Assembly (NCBI GenBank): GCA_900550585.1
Contig: URST01000069.1
Coordinates: 1 to 10,763, forward strand
Source of the DNA: an uncultured Eubacteriales bacterium
GTDB lineage: Bacteria > Bacillota > Clostridia > Oscillospirales > Oscillospiraceae
Direction of reading: 5' to 3'
Length of the DNA stretch: 10,763 bases
Below are positions 1 through 7,133 of this stretch, one piece after another. Made by a program: the position numbers and the translations under genes. Positions within the stretch are counted from its first letter, which is position 1; each line of letters begins with the position of its first letter. The notes beneath the pieces are model-generated. The model had not been told where the DNA came from. It searched no databases and saw only the letters and a program-made list of their open reading frames with translations.

Positions 1-217
1 TCAGCGCCTTGTCAAAGGCGCCGAACTTACGCCACTCCACGGTCTTGCCGCCGCCCACAGGCAGGCCCTTGGTGGCCGCGAACTGGTTGTGTACCAGCTG
101 GGGACGCGCGTTCTCCAGCAGCTCCATGCCGTAGTAGGTTTTCATCTCGGCGCTGAGACCGCCGGTGGTCTGGGTGTTCATCTCCCCTGCGAACAGCTGC
201 AAATTCATTTTCTCCAT
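1..217 (-). CDS. Phage major capsid protein, N4-gp56 family (N-terminal 72 residues; gene runs off the left edge)
   Basis: Partial gene: only the N-terminus is in the window, reading leftward off position 1. The start ATG at 217 has a GGGAGG ribosome site 8 nt upstream. The visible protein opens MEKMNLQLFAGEMNTQTTGG and continues with LSAEMKTYYGMELLENARPQLVHNQF and a GGGKTVEWRKFGAFDKAL stretch; this order is what I know from N4-gp56-type capsid proteins of Firmicutes phages. It would form the icosahedral shell. It follows the scaffold-like gene after 20 nt, the usual protease-scaffold-capsid order. Residues 5-10 (NLQLFA) resemble the cleaved N-terminus of ribosomal protein L27, so the mature protein may begin at Ala10 after cleavage by the upstream Prp homologue (inference). 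An alternative start at 208 (MNLQLFA) is possible but sits too far from the ribosome site. Confidence 0.85.
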   Translation of the reverse strand, partial: MEKMNLQLFAGEMNTQTTGGLSAEMKTYYGMELLENARPQLVHNQFAATKGLPVGGGKTVEWRKFGAFDKAL

Positions 218-237
218 GTTTTCTTCCTCCCTGTTTT

Positions 238-846
238 TCAGAATCGTATCTTCTCCCCGTCCTGCACCCGCCTGCGGATGGTCGCCAGCTCCCGGCTGGT
301 CAGGCTCCTGGGATCGCTGCGGGTCACGGTGCGGCTGCCGCCCCGGTTCTCCGCCGCCCGGCTGCCGCCGGAGGCGATGGCGCGCGCCATCTCGCTGCGG
401 GTCTGTGCCGCCGCGTAGTGCATGGCCGCCTTCAGAAGCTCCTGCCGGTGCACGATCTCATAGGCGGTCTGACCGTCCACCCCCGCCGTCACCAGTTTTC
501 CGAACTGCGGCGACGCCAGCTCCCGCTGCCAGTCGAAGTCCGGGTACACCTGCCGGATGCGCCCCTCCTCCGCCTGCAACCGCAGCAGCGCCCCGGCCTG
601 TGCCTGTCGGCGCTCCTCCGTCTCCCGGCGCAGCCGGGCGTTCTCCTGCCGCAGGCCCCGCAGCCGTCCGTCCAGGATCTTCTGTACGCGGGCATCAAAC
701 TGCGCCTTGTACCTTCCCCGGATCAGCTCTGCGAAATCGTCCTGCTCCCCGGCGTCGGGAGCCGCCTGCCCGCCTTCCGCTGCGCCCGTCTCCTGACCGT
801 CTGCCTCCTCCGCAAATATCTGCCAGTCTCTCCAAAGCTGCCTCAT
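238..846 (-). CDS. Phage capsid scaffold-like protein
   Basis: A 202-residue protein between the protease and capsid genes. The start at 846 has a GGAAGGAGAGG ribosome site directly upstream. The composition fits a scaffold: an acidic, low-complexity stretch (about residues 12-40), then a long charged helical or coiled-coil region rich in R, E, Q and L (about 41-100), a conserved-looking segment PDFDWQRELASPQFGKLV (102-119), a further helix, and a basic C-terminus. Scaffolds guide capsid assembly and are then removed. Residues 7-12 (DWQIFA) match the capsid N-terminal NLQLFA pattern, which suggests processing by the adjacent Prp-type protease after Phe11 (inference). I assign the role from gene order and composition, not from a recognised enzymatic motif; a generic minor structural protein is the alternative. 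Confidence 0.7.
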   Translation of the reverse strand: MRQLWRDWQIFAEEADGQETGAAEGGQAAPDAGEQDDFAELIRGRYKAQFDARVQKILDGRLRGLRQENARLRRETEERRQAQAGALLRLQAEEGRIRQVYPDFDWQRELASPQFGKLVTAGVDGQTAYEIVHRQELLKAAMHYAAAQTRSEMARAIASGGSRAAENRGGSRTVTRSDPRSLTSRELATIRRRVQDGEKIRF

Positions 847-868
847 AGCCTCTCCTTCCCGTGGTAGG

Positions 869-1150
869 TCACGACCCCGCTATCTCCACGCACCCGGGAT
901 ACGCCTTTGCCAGCTGCTCCACGCCGCACCGTACCAGCGCCAGCGCCGCGCCGCATTCCCCGGCGCCCCGGATGTCCGCGAAGCCCTTCCGGATATCCAC
1001 CCGCTCCGCCTGTCCCGTCTCCTCCAGATACCCCGCCAGCGCATACACCAGCGCCGACACGGCGGCGCACACGATGTCCCGGCCCGCCGGCGCATAGCCC
1101 GCGTGCCCGCTGACCGTCACCTGCGTTCCGCTCAACCGCACCCGGATCAT
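869..1150 (-). CDS. Prp-family cysteine protease, phage-encoded
   Basis: A 93-residue protein starting at ATG 1150, which overlaps the portal stop codon as ATGA (1147-1150), so translation is probably coupled. Residues 15-20 GHAGYA and 25-32 DIVCAAVS form the Prp signature, with catalytic His16 and Cys28 separated by 11 residues, as in the small ribosomal-processing cysteine proteases of Firmicutes. In that family Prp removes the N-terminal extension of ribosomal protein L27, and in some staphylococcal phages it also processes capsid and scaffold. Full family length is about 100-110 residues, so this copy looks complete. Its position between portal and scaffold is where phages keep their head-maturation protease, so I infer that its main substrates are the next two gene products. 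It is not the host copy, which would be expected between the L21 and L27 genes. Confidence 0.88.
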   Translation of the reverse strand: MIRVRLSGTQVTVSGHAGYAPAGRDIVCAAVSALVYALAGYLEETGQAERVDIRKGFADIRGAGECGAALALVRCGVEQLAKAYPGCVEIAGS

Positions 1151-2982
1151 CGGGGCCTCACCGCCTCCTGCGACCGCTTGCGCTGCCGCTGCACGGCGTC
1201 CAGCACACCGCCGCCCGCGTCCGGTGTCCACAGCCCGCCGATGTCCAGCGTCTCCCCGCTGCCGGCCTCCATCTCCTGTGCCAGCGCCTCCGCTGACTGC
1301 GTGCCCTGCCGCGCGTCCAGCAGGCGCAGGGCCGTCAGCAGCTGTTCCTGCAGCCATGCCACCTGCCGTGTCCGCTGCTGCCCCTGCCGGATCACCGCCG
1401 CCAGCTGGTCCTTGTTCTTGAACTCCATCAGATCCAGGCACCGCAGCGCCTGCTCGGCCATGTCCGCCCGGAAGAACCCCATCTGGAACAGCTGCAAAGC
1501 CAGCTGGTTGTACTCCATGGTCTTGTAGGGTGTCTCGTCCTGCGCCGCGATCTCCAGATCGAACTCCGGCACCCGGTAGCCGCCCATTGCCAGCAGCCGG
1601 GGCTGCATACCGCTGTTGTCGTACATCCGGAACTCCCGCTCCGCGCCCCGCCCCAGCAGCCGGAACTGCCGGGGCATGCTGTAAAACTGCCGCACCAGCT
1701 CGATGCACAGCGTCAGCACCTGGGAAAACGCCTCGTACCCGTCGTCGATCATGTTGCGTGACAGCTTGCCGCCCGCCTCCTGCAGGGCCGCGATGGCCGT
1801 GGCCGCCGTAACGCCGCCGGCGGTGCCGCCGCCCATGACATCCCGGTTGCCCGCCGTCTCCTTCATCTCCGCCACCTTGTTCTGCAGAACGGCCACATAC
1901 ACGCTGTCCAGCGCGGGCACCCGGATGGGCGCGATGGAGTCCGCCCCCAGATTGCCGTTGGTGTGGACGAAGGGCCTTGTCCAGTCGGCGTACTCCTCCT
2001 CGTTCACCGCCCCGTCGGAGCGGATGAAGAACCGGGGCGTGGTGGCCGCCAGCGTATTTTTCAGAATGGCCTGGTTCATCAGGTCGATCTGCTTCTGCGC
2101 CGACTTGCACAGATCCACATAGCCGTAGCCGCAGGGCGTTCCCTCCTCCGGGAACAGCACGTCGAACACGAAGGGGTACTGCCCGTGGTCGTACCACCCT
2201 CTCCCGGCGCAGGCCGGGTCGTTCTCCGTGGCGTACAGCACCGTCTCCCCCACAAACTTGCAGTACTGCAATACCGGGTGCCCGTCCTCCTCTGTGCGGT
2301 AGTACCAGTCCACCACCAGCGACTGCCCGGAGGTGTCCACCCTGTCGTCGTAGAGGTAGCGACTCACCTGCGCCGCGCCGCCCCGACCCAGCTTCCCCTC
2401 CAGCTGGGGATACTCCCGCAGCAGCCGGTGGTCGGGCACCAGCTCCACAGAGAAGAAGTTCTCCGATGCCTGGATGTCCTGCACCCCCGGCTCCCAGAAC
2501 AGGTTCAGCACATCCATGCTGCGGATGTCGATATCCCCCAGCCCATGGAGCTTTCTGTCGTCCCAGAACACGCCGTACACGGCGCAGCCGGACTTCAGCT
2601 TGTTCCACCACGCCTTGGAGTACTCCCTCTTGAACCGGTTGTTCTTCAGGATCACCGGCAGGATGCGGGTCAGCTTCTCCGCCTCCTCCCGGTCGTCCGG
2701 CTCCCGCGGCAGCACCGTGGGCTCGGGATAGCTGTCCATGGCGTCCGCGTGCTTGGACAGGATGCAGTTCACCAGCCATCCGCTGGCCGGCTGCGGGTCG
2801 GCGGGATTACCGCCCTCCCCGGCCTTTTCCATCTGCTCCCAGTGCCGCAGCTTCCAGAACTGCTCGTTGTCGATGATGCGCTTGTCCAGATTCTCCTTGC
2901 CCTGCCGGTACTTCCGCAGGATCTCCGCCGCGCGGAGCACCTCCTGCGTGCCGATTTTGGGCCGCATGACCTCCTGTTCCAT
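1147..2982 (-). CDS. Phage portal protein
   Basis: A 611-residue protein with a GGAAGG ribosome site about 6 nt before the ATG at 2982. The portal forms the dodecameric ring at one capsid vertex through which DNA is pumped; it docks the terminase and later the tail. Supporting features are the size, the position directly after the large terminase, an N-terminal helical segment with WWNKLKSGCAVYGVFWD (125-141), a mixed beta region with RYLYDDR and VVDWYYRTEEDG (208-234), a stem-like segment KSAQKQIDLMNQAILKN (293-309), and the glycine/alanine-rich GGGTAGGVTAATAIAALQEAGG (384-405) that I know from portals of Clostridia prophages. The C-terminus is Gln/Arg-rich and helical. The gene starts 75 nt after the terminase stop and overlaps the protease gene by 4 nt. 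It appears intact, with no frameshift. Confidence 0.88.
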   Translation of the reverse strand: MEQEVMRPKIGTQEVLRAAEILRKYRQGKENLDKRIIDNEQFWKLRHWEQMEKAGEGGNPADPQPASGWLVNCILSKHADAMDSYPEPTVLPREPDDREEAEKLTRILPVILKNNRFKREYSKAWWNKLKSGCAVYGVFWDDRKLHGLGDIDIRSMDVLNLFWEPGVQDIQASENFFSVELVPDHRLLREYPQLEGKLGRGGAAQVSRYLYDDRVDTSGQSLVVDWYYRTEEDGHPVLQYCKFVGETVLYATENDPACAGRGWYDHGQYPFVFDVLFPEEGTPCGYGYVDLCKSAQKQIDLMNQAILKNTLAATTPRFFIRSDGAVNEEEYADWTRPFVHTNGNLGADSIAPIRVPALDSVYVAVLQNKVAEMKETAGNRDVMGGGTAGGVTAATAIAALQEAGGKLSRNMIDDGYEAFSQVLTLCIELVRQFYSMPRQFRLLGRGAEREFRMYDNSGMQPRLLAMGGYRVPEFDLEIAAQDETPYKTMEYNQLALQLFQMGFFRADMAEQALRCLDLMEFKNKDQLAAVIRQGQQRTRQVAWLQEQLLTALRLLDARQGTQSAEALAQEMEAGSGETLDIGGLWTPDAGGGVLDAVQRQRKRSQEAVRPR

Positions 2983-3057
2983 GTCGCACCTTCCTTTCCT
3001 TGTTACTGTCTCTGTCCGCGCCCGCCGCTTTGTTGCATGCGCCGGTGCAGCGCCCTC

Positions 3058-4449
3058 TCATATTCTTCTCACGCCGCCCCAGCTGCCGAACCGCCCCGTC
3101 CGCAGCTCCAGCGGATCGTCGGCGATCGCCCGGCTCTCCGTCCGCACCGGCGCGATGGGCCGCGTCATGCAGAAATACCGGCTCTCGTCGGCCACATGGT
3201 CCTCCTGACTGGTGTCCACATCCTCCGGCGCCGTCTGGCTGTACAGCAGCCCCGGCACCGTCCGGATAAACGCCCGGCAGTTCTCGAACACATACAGCAT
3301 GGGATATCCCTCCGCGTCGAAGCTCATCCGGTAGTGCATCTGCATCCACCCGGCGATGCGCCGGTTGTCCCCCTTCACGAAGAAAATGCGGTGCTTCAGC
3401 GCCGTCTCATAGATGCTCTCGCCCCGGCTGGCGTCCCAGATGGCCGGATCCGCCACGCCCTGTATCTGCCGTCCCCGCAGCAGCGGGTGCTCGTCCTCGA
3501 TGCGCCGTATCTCCGCGAACTGCTTCTCCGGTGTCCACAGCACCCCTTCGTCCGGCGTGCCGGTGCAGCCGTACAGCTCCGCGATGCGGTACGCGCACCC
3601 GTCGTGGTCCACCGCCCACCAGCCGCAGGAAAAGGGCTTGGCGTAGCCGAAGTCGTAGCTGCGGTACACGTTCCACTCCCGCGGCACGTCAAAGGCCCGT
3701 ATCACATGGGTCCACTGCCTGTCGTCGTAGTGAGCCGGATCGTCGGTGAATTCCTGGAACACCTGCCCGGCAAGCACGTCCCATTTTCCCTCCAGCCACG
3801 CCCGCCGCAGCTTGGGCGGCAGTGCCTCCAGCTGCCGGATGTACTCCGGCTGCCGCTCCAACAGCACCGCATTGTCCGTGACCCGTGCCGGGATGAAAGC
3901 GTAGTCCTCCGGGTCCTCCCCCGGCTCATACCGCCTGTCGATGAACAGCCGCTTGATATACCCGTGCCCCGGCCCGCCGGGGTTGCAGGTATAGTAGATG
4001 CGCTTGGGGAGATCGTTGACGCCTCTCAGGCAGGCGGCGATCTGCCGCATCCACTGCTCCTTCAGCTGGGTGGCCTCGTCCAGAAAGATGACATCGTACT
4101 CCGCGCCCTGGTACCGGTCGAGGTCGGCGTCCCGCCCGCAGTACCCGAACTGCAGCGTACTGCCGTTGCCGAACACGAACCGGTGCTCCCCCGCCCGGTA
4201 CTCCGCCACCTCCGCCAGTTCCTGCCGCAGGAACGTCAGATGGTTGCTCTCCAGCTCCGGCAGGCTCCGCCGCACCAGCAGCAGCCGGATGCCCGGATAC
4301 CGCAGGGCCAGCAGCTTCGCCTTGCACCGCACGGCCCAGCTTTTGCCGCCGCCTCTGGCGCCGCCGAAGGCGATATACTTCTTCCGGCACGCCAGAAACT
4401 CCCTCTGCCGCGGGTTGGGCGTTCCCAGTGCCAGCACCGCCCCCTTCAT
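3058..4449 (-). CDS. terL: Phage terminase large subunit (packaging ATPase and nuclease)
   Basis: A 463-residue packaging motor that cuts concatemeric phage DNA and pumps it into the procapsid. N-terminal ATPase: Walker A GGARGGGKS (29-37), Walker B DVIFLDEA (119-126) and a coupling motif TCNPGG (154-159). C-terminal RNase H-like nuclease: candidate metal-binding acidic residues Asp266 in SYDFGYAKP, Asp334 in ADPAIWD, and Asp421 in EDHVADESRY. All expected motifs are present in order, so the enzyme looks functional. The start at 4449 overlaps the terS stop as ATGA (4446-4449), implying coupled translation. The packaging type (cos or headful) cannot be settled from this sequence. Confidence 0.93.
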   Translation of the reverse strand: MKGAVLALGTPNPRQREFLACRKKYIAFGGARGGGKSWAVRCKAKLLALRYPGIRLLLVRRSLPELESNHLTFLRQELAEVAEYRAGEHRFVFGNGSTLQFGYCGRDADLDRYQGAEYDVIFLDEATQLKEQWMRQIAACLRGVNDLPKRIYYTCNPGGPGHGYIKRLFIDRRYEPGEDPEDYAFIPARVTDNAVLLERQPEYIRQLEALPPKLRRAWLEGKWDVLAGQVFQEFTDDPAHYDDRQWTHVIRAFDVPREWNVYRSYDFGYAKPFSCGWWAVDHDGCAYRIAELYGCTGTPDEGVLWTPEKQFAEIRRIEDEHPLLRGRQIQGVADPAIWDASRGESIYETALKHRIFFVKGDNRRIAGWMQMHYRMSFDAEGYPMLYVFENCRAFIRTVPGLLYSQTAPEDVDTSQEDHVADESRYFCMTRPIAPVRTESRAIADDPLELRTGRFGSWGGVRRI

Positions 4450-4823
4450 CGACTCAGCTCCTCCGCCTCATCGGACAGCACCACCCGCACCGTCTCCTTT
4501 TTCTGCTTCTCCGCCGGCTTAGGCGGCTCCATGGCCTTTTCCAGCCCCATCAGCGCCTGCAGGAGCGCCGCCAGCTCCTTGATCTCCTTCACGTCCGCCT
4601 CGCCCAGATCCATCCGTCCGGCGGCGGAGGTGGCCGCCCGGTACAGCTGCCGCGCCACGCTGGCCAGACTGCTCTGCGCCGCCGTTCCCCGCATCCGGCT
4701 CCACCGCCGCGGGCCGCGCCACTCCTCGTCCCGGGCATGCTGGCTCACCGCCCGCTCCGTCACGCCGTACTCCGCCGCCAGCGCCCGCAGACTGATGCCG
4801 CCGGCCTCGTACCGCTCCCGCAT
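4446..4823 (-). CDS. terS: Phage terminase small subunit (start codon uncertain, may extend to 4856)
   Basis: At least 125 residues. An N-terminal helix-turn-helix ISLRALAAEYGVTERAVSQHARDEEW (about 10-35) would recognise the phage packaging site. A middle helical part and the helix DVKEIKELAALLQALMGLEKAM (77-98) fit the oligomerisation domain, and a charged tail would contact TerL. The first ATG (4823) has GGAGGG only 3 nt upstream, which is too close. The frame stays open for 18 more codons upstream and encodes GRRKNLPWREM directly before this ATG, which looks like the normal beginning of such proteins. The codon before it is ATA (4854-4856), preceded by GGGGGAG at good spacing and overlapping the previous stop codon. 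The true product may therefore be 136 residues from an ATA start. Function is confident; the N-terminus is not. Confidence 0.82.
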   Translation of the reverse strand: MRERYEAGGISLRALAAEYGVTERAVSQHARDEEWRGPRRWSRMRGTAAQSSLASVARQLYRAATSAAGRMDLGEADVKEIKELAALLQALMGLEKAMEPPKPAEKQKKETVRVVLSDEAEELSR

Positions 4824-4852
4824 CTCCCTCCACGGGAGGTTTTTCCTTCTGC

Positions 4853-5044
4853 CTATATGTCCTCTCCCCCTCTCACCTCATACGCCGCCAGTATCTGGGC
4901 GGCAAAGTCCGCCAGACATTGCCGGCACACATTTTCGCCGCCCACCCGGTAGTACCGCTCGCCCCAGCCGATCTCGCCGCCGCACAGGCTGCACTCGGCC
5001 CACGGGCCCTCCCGGTCGCCCCGGGCGCGTCTCTCCTCGTGCAT
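4853..5044 (-). CDS. Small phage CxxC/CxxC zinc-ribbon-like protein
   Basis: A 63-residue protein with two cysteine pairs: CSLC (Cys18, Cys21) and CRQC (Cys40, Cys43), separated by a GWGERYYRVGGENV strand region. This is a typical four-cysteine zinc ribbon. The start at 5044 is chosen because it has a near-perfect AGGAGGTGA ribosome site 8 nt upstream; the frame is open further upstream, but only into the terminator of the neighbouring gene. It is the first gene of the phage module, directly before the small terminase, and its TAG stop touches the possible ATA start of terS. Similar small cysteine-pair proteins lie near terminase genes in Clostridia phages. Its role is unknown; DNA binding or a packaging accessory function would be guesses. 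Confidence 0.65.
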   Translation of the reverse strand: MHEERRARGDREGPWAECSLCGGEIGWGERYYRVGGENVCRQCLADFAAQILAAYEVRGGEDI

Positions 5045-5130
5045 CGCCGTCACCTCCTCCCACCTTCCCCGCTCCCGCCCGCCGCAGTTGCCCTTTCCCC
5101 GGAACATCCTGAAATTCTTTTCCGCCCATG

Positions 5131-5163
5131 AAAAAAGCGCCCCCATGCCGCAGCATGGGAGCG
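5131..5163 (-). terminator. Intrinsic terminator of the EamA transporter gene
   Basis: In the minus-strand RNA an 11-bp stem (5153-5163 with 5138-5148) closes a UGCG tetraloop and is followed by C and six U (5131-5136). The single non-Watson-Crick pair is G-U in the minus-strand RNA but would be A-C in the plus-strand RNA, which fixes the direction. It separates the transporter transcript from the phage module that follows on the same strand. Confidence 0.9.
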
Positions 5164-5180
5164 TTTCCCGGATATTCCTC

Positions 5181-6059
5181 TTATGTCCGCGCCTTTTTCC
5201 GCGCCTTTCCCGCCGGACGGCACTCGCCGTACACCGCGCCGCCGATGATCAGCGCCGCGCCCGCGATCTGCAGGGGCGTCATGGTCTCGTGCAGCAGCAG
5301 TGCCGACAGCATCACGGCAAACAGCGGCTCCAGATAGCCGCACACCGCCACGGACTGGGCCGGCAGCCGCCCGATGGTGGAAAAATACAGCCCGCAGCCC
5401 ACGCCGGTGTTCACCAGTCCCAGCAGCAAAACAGCCGACCAGTCCCCCGCCGGGATGTGCATGGAGAAGCCCTGCCGGCACACGGTGAATGCCGTCACTA
5501 CCACGGCGGCGCACAGCAGCTGCACCACCGCGTTCTCCAGTCCCACCACCGTCTGCGCCTTCTTGTCCGCCAGCACCATCACCGCATAGCCCACGGCGGA
5601 TAGTCCGGCGCACAGCAGTCCCCACGGACTTACTCCCGCGGCCGCCGCCTGTCCGCTGATGCAGCACGCGCCTGCCAGCGCTGCCGCCAGCGCCATCACC
5701 CTGGCGGGGGTGATGCGCTCCCGCAGCAGCAGCGGCGACAGGGCGATGACGATAGCCGGCCCGGTGTAGTTGATGAGCATGGCCAGCCCCACTCCGATCT
5801 GGTCGTAGGCCTCGTACAGCAGCAGCCACTCCGCTCCCATGGCCGCACCGGACACCGCGATGTATGCCAGATCCCTTCTGTGCCGCTGCACCGTGAACCG
5901 GTGCCCCGCCGCCAGAAACAGCCCCAGCAGCAGCGCGCCGCCCAGCACGGAGCGCAGCGTCACGATCTCATAGCTGCTCAGATGGATGCGGCTGGCCACC
6001 ACGCCGTTGAATCCGAACAGCAGCAGCGCCGTCAGATATTTCCCGTATGCTTTCCTCAT
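5181..6059 (-). CDS. DMT-superfamily EamA-type transporter
   Basis: A 292-residue integral membrane protein with two tandem EamA halves and about ten hydrophobic segments. The first half ends with INYTGPAIVIALSPLLLRERITPARVMALAAALAG (96-130), the second with the matching GYLEPLFAVMLSALLLHETMTPLQIAGAALIIGGA (241-275), the internal repeat typical of the drug/metabolite transporter superfamily. It lacks a cleavable signal peptide and ends in a basic cytosolic tail (AGKARKKART). Such proteins export amino acids or other small metabolites; the substrate cannot be read from sequence. A modest AGAGG ribosome site precedes the ATG. It is divergent from a LysR regulator with 118 nt between them, the classic arrangement of regulator and target. 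Its transcript ends at the hairpin at 5131-5163. Confidence 0.88.
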   Translation of the reverse strand: MRKAYGKYLTALLLFGFNGVVASRIHLSSYEIVTLRSVLGGALLLGLFLAAGHRFTVQRHRRDLAYIAVSGAAMGAEWLLLYEAYDQIGVGLAMLINYTGPAIVIALSPLLLRERITPARVMALAAALAGACCISGQAAAAGVSPWGLLCAGLSAVGYAVMVLADKKAQTVVGLENAVVQLLCAAVVVTAFTVCRQGFSMHIPAGDWSAVLLLGLVNTGVGCGLYFSTIGRLPAQSVAVCGYLEPLFAVMLSALLLHETMTPLQIAGAALIIGGAVYGECRPAGKARKKART

Positions 6060-6076
6060 ACTCTGCCTCTTTTCTC

Positions 6077-6130
6077 TTGCGGAATGCTCCCGCTTATCGT
6101 ATCATAAGAGCATGTATTCCAAAAGCGAAT
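6077..6130. promoter_or_regulatory. Overlapping divergent promoters and candidate LysR boxes between eamA-type gene and lysR
   Basis: Plus strand: TTGCGG (6077-6082), 17 nt, TATCAT (6100-6105), a candidate lysR promoter. Minus strand: TTCGCT (6124-6129), 17 nt, TATGAT (6101-6106), a candidate transporter promoter. The two -10 elements lie on top of each other. Two dyads fit the LysR T-N11-A rule: CTTAT-N6-ATAAG (6093-6108), covering both -10 elements, and ATTC-N7-GAAT (6116-6130), covering the transporter -35. The -35 matches are weak, so the promoters are plausible rather than certain. Confidence 0.5.
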
Positions 6131-6177
6131 ATTTTATATGATTATCAGCACAAATCCGAATGAAAGAGGGTGTGCCC

Positions 6178-7053
6178 ATGGACATGAATATCCTGAAATA
6201 TCTGGCATTCGTCAAAACAGTGGAGTACGGCAGCTTCACCCGTGCCGCCGATGTCCTGCACTACTCCCAGTCCGGTGTCAGCCGCATGATCCGGGATCTG
6301 GAGTCGGAATGGTCCGTCACGCTTCTGGAGCGCAGCCGCACCGGTGTCGCCCTGACCTCCGCCGGCTCCCGGCTCCTGCCGCTGGCCAAGAGCCTGTGCG
6401 ACCAGTACCGCCGCCTGCAAACGGAGGTGGACGACCTCCACGGCGTCCAGTCGGGCCTCATCCGCATCGGCGTATTCTCCAGCGTAGCCACCCACTGCCT
6501 CCCCAACATCATCCGCGCCTTCCAGCAGGACTATCCCGGCATCGACTATGAGCTGCTGCTGGGGGACTACACCGAGATTGAGACATGGATCGCCCAGGGC
6601 CGCGTGGACTGCGGCTTTCTCCGTCTCCCCACCGTCCCCTCCTTCGAGACTGTCTCTCTGGCGCAGGACCGCCTGCTGGCCATTCTGCCGGAGGAGCACC
6701 CGCTGGCGGCGCTGGAACGGGTCCCCCTGTCCGCCCTGTGTCAGGAGCCCTTCCTCCTGCTGGAAAAGGGCGCCCGTCCGGAGGTATCGGACATCTTCCA
6801 GCGCCGCGGCCTGACGCCCCGGGTACACTTCACCACCTGGGACGACTACGCCATCATGTCCATGGTGGAGAGCGGTCTGGGCGTCAGCATCCTGCCGGAG
6901 CTGATCCTCCGCCGCATCCCCTACCGCATCGCGGCCCGTGAGCTGGACGTTCCTGCCTGCCGCGAGATCGGCCTGGCGCTGCGCAGCACGAAGGACGCCG
7001 CCCCCGCCGTCCGCCGTTTCCTGTCCTACCTCCCCTGCCGCGACCGGCCCTGA
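6178..7053 (+). CDS. LysR-family transcriptional regulator
   Basis: A 291-residue regulator. The N-terminal winged helix-turn-helix is intact: YGSFTRAADVLHYSQSGVSRMIRDLE (17-42), followed by LLERSRTGVALTSAG (49-63) and a linker helix (about 64-90). The effector-binding domain begins at IRIGVFSSVATHCLPNII (95-112) and runs to the end, with the typical GLGVSILPEL near residues 240-250. It would bind as a tetramer and sense a small ligand. I start at 6178 because AGAGGG lies 7 nt upstream of this ATG, while the upstream in-frame ATG at 6160 has no ribosome site. It is divergent from the EamA-type transporter and 80 nt upstream of the nitrilase; its targets are probably one or both, and its own promoter through autoregulation. 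The ligand is unknown. Confidence 0.92.
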   Translation: MDMNILKYLAFVKTVEYGSFTRAADVLHYSQSGVSRMIRDLESEWSVTLLERSRTGVALTSAGSRLLPLAKSLCDQYRRLQTEVDDLHGVQSGLIRIGVFSSVATHCLPNIIRAFQQDYPGIDYELLLGDYTEIETWIAQGRVDCGFLRLPTVPSFETVSLAQDRLLAILPEEHPLAALERVPLSALCQEPFLLLEKGARPEVSDIFQRRGLTPRVHFTTWDDYAIMSMVESGLGVSILPELILRRIPYRIAARELDVPACREIGLALRSTKDAAPAVRRFLSYLPCRDRP

Positions 7054-7061
7054 AACCCCTC

Positions 7062-7091
7062 TTGCGCTTTCCGCCCCTCTCTATTTATAAT
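7062..7091 (+). promoter_or_regulatory. Candidate promoter of the nitrilase gene
   Basis: A perfect TATAAT (7086-7091) lies 18 nt after a partial -35 TTGCGC (7062-7067), just beyond the lysR stop. Transcription would begin near 7098, leaving a 35-nt leader with AGGAGG at 7122-7127. The -10 is convincing and the -35 is weak, which would suit an activator-dependent promoter. Confidence 0.55.
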
Positions 7092-7133
7092 GTAGGAAAT
7101 CCCCCCATCTCTGACACCAAAAGGAGGCCCCCC

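Noticed and set aside
869..2779. A 636-codon minus-strand frame that ends with the Prp sequence
   Set aside because: Only its last 93 codons are real (Prp, starting at 1150). The upstream part is an out-of-frame shadow of the portal gene with Gly/Ala/Arg-rich composition.
1963..5112. A very long plus-strand open frame (1049 codons) antisense to portal and terminase
   Set aside because: It is a by-product of GC-rich codon bias. The opposite strand encodes the portal, TerL (with all ATPase and nuclease motifs) and TerS; the long frame has low-complexity Pro/Arg/His/Leu composition and no recognisable domain.
6160..6177. Upstream in-frame ATG for the LysR gene at 6160
   Set aside because: No ribosome site precedes it, and the AGAGGG that serves the ATG at 6178 would lie inside the coding sequence.
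7062..7133. N-terminal extension of the nitrilase to 7062
   Set aside because: It would translate the TATAAT promoter region and the AGGAGG site; the ATG at 7134 has ideal spacing, and the protein then has normal family length.
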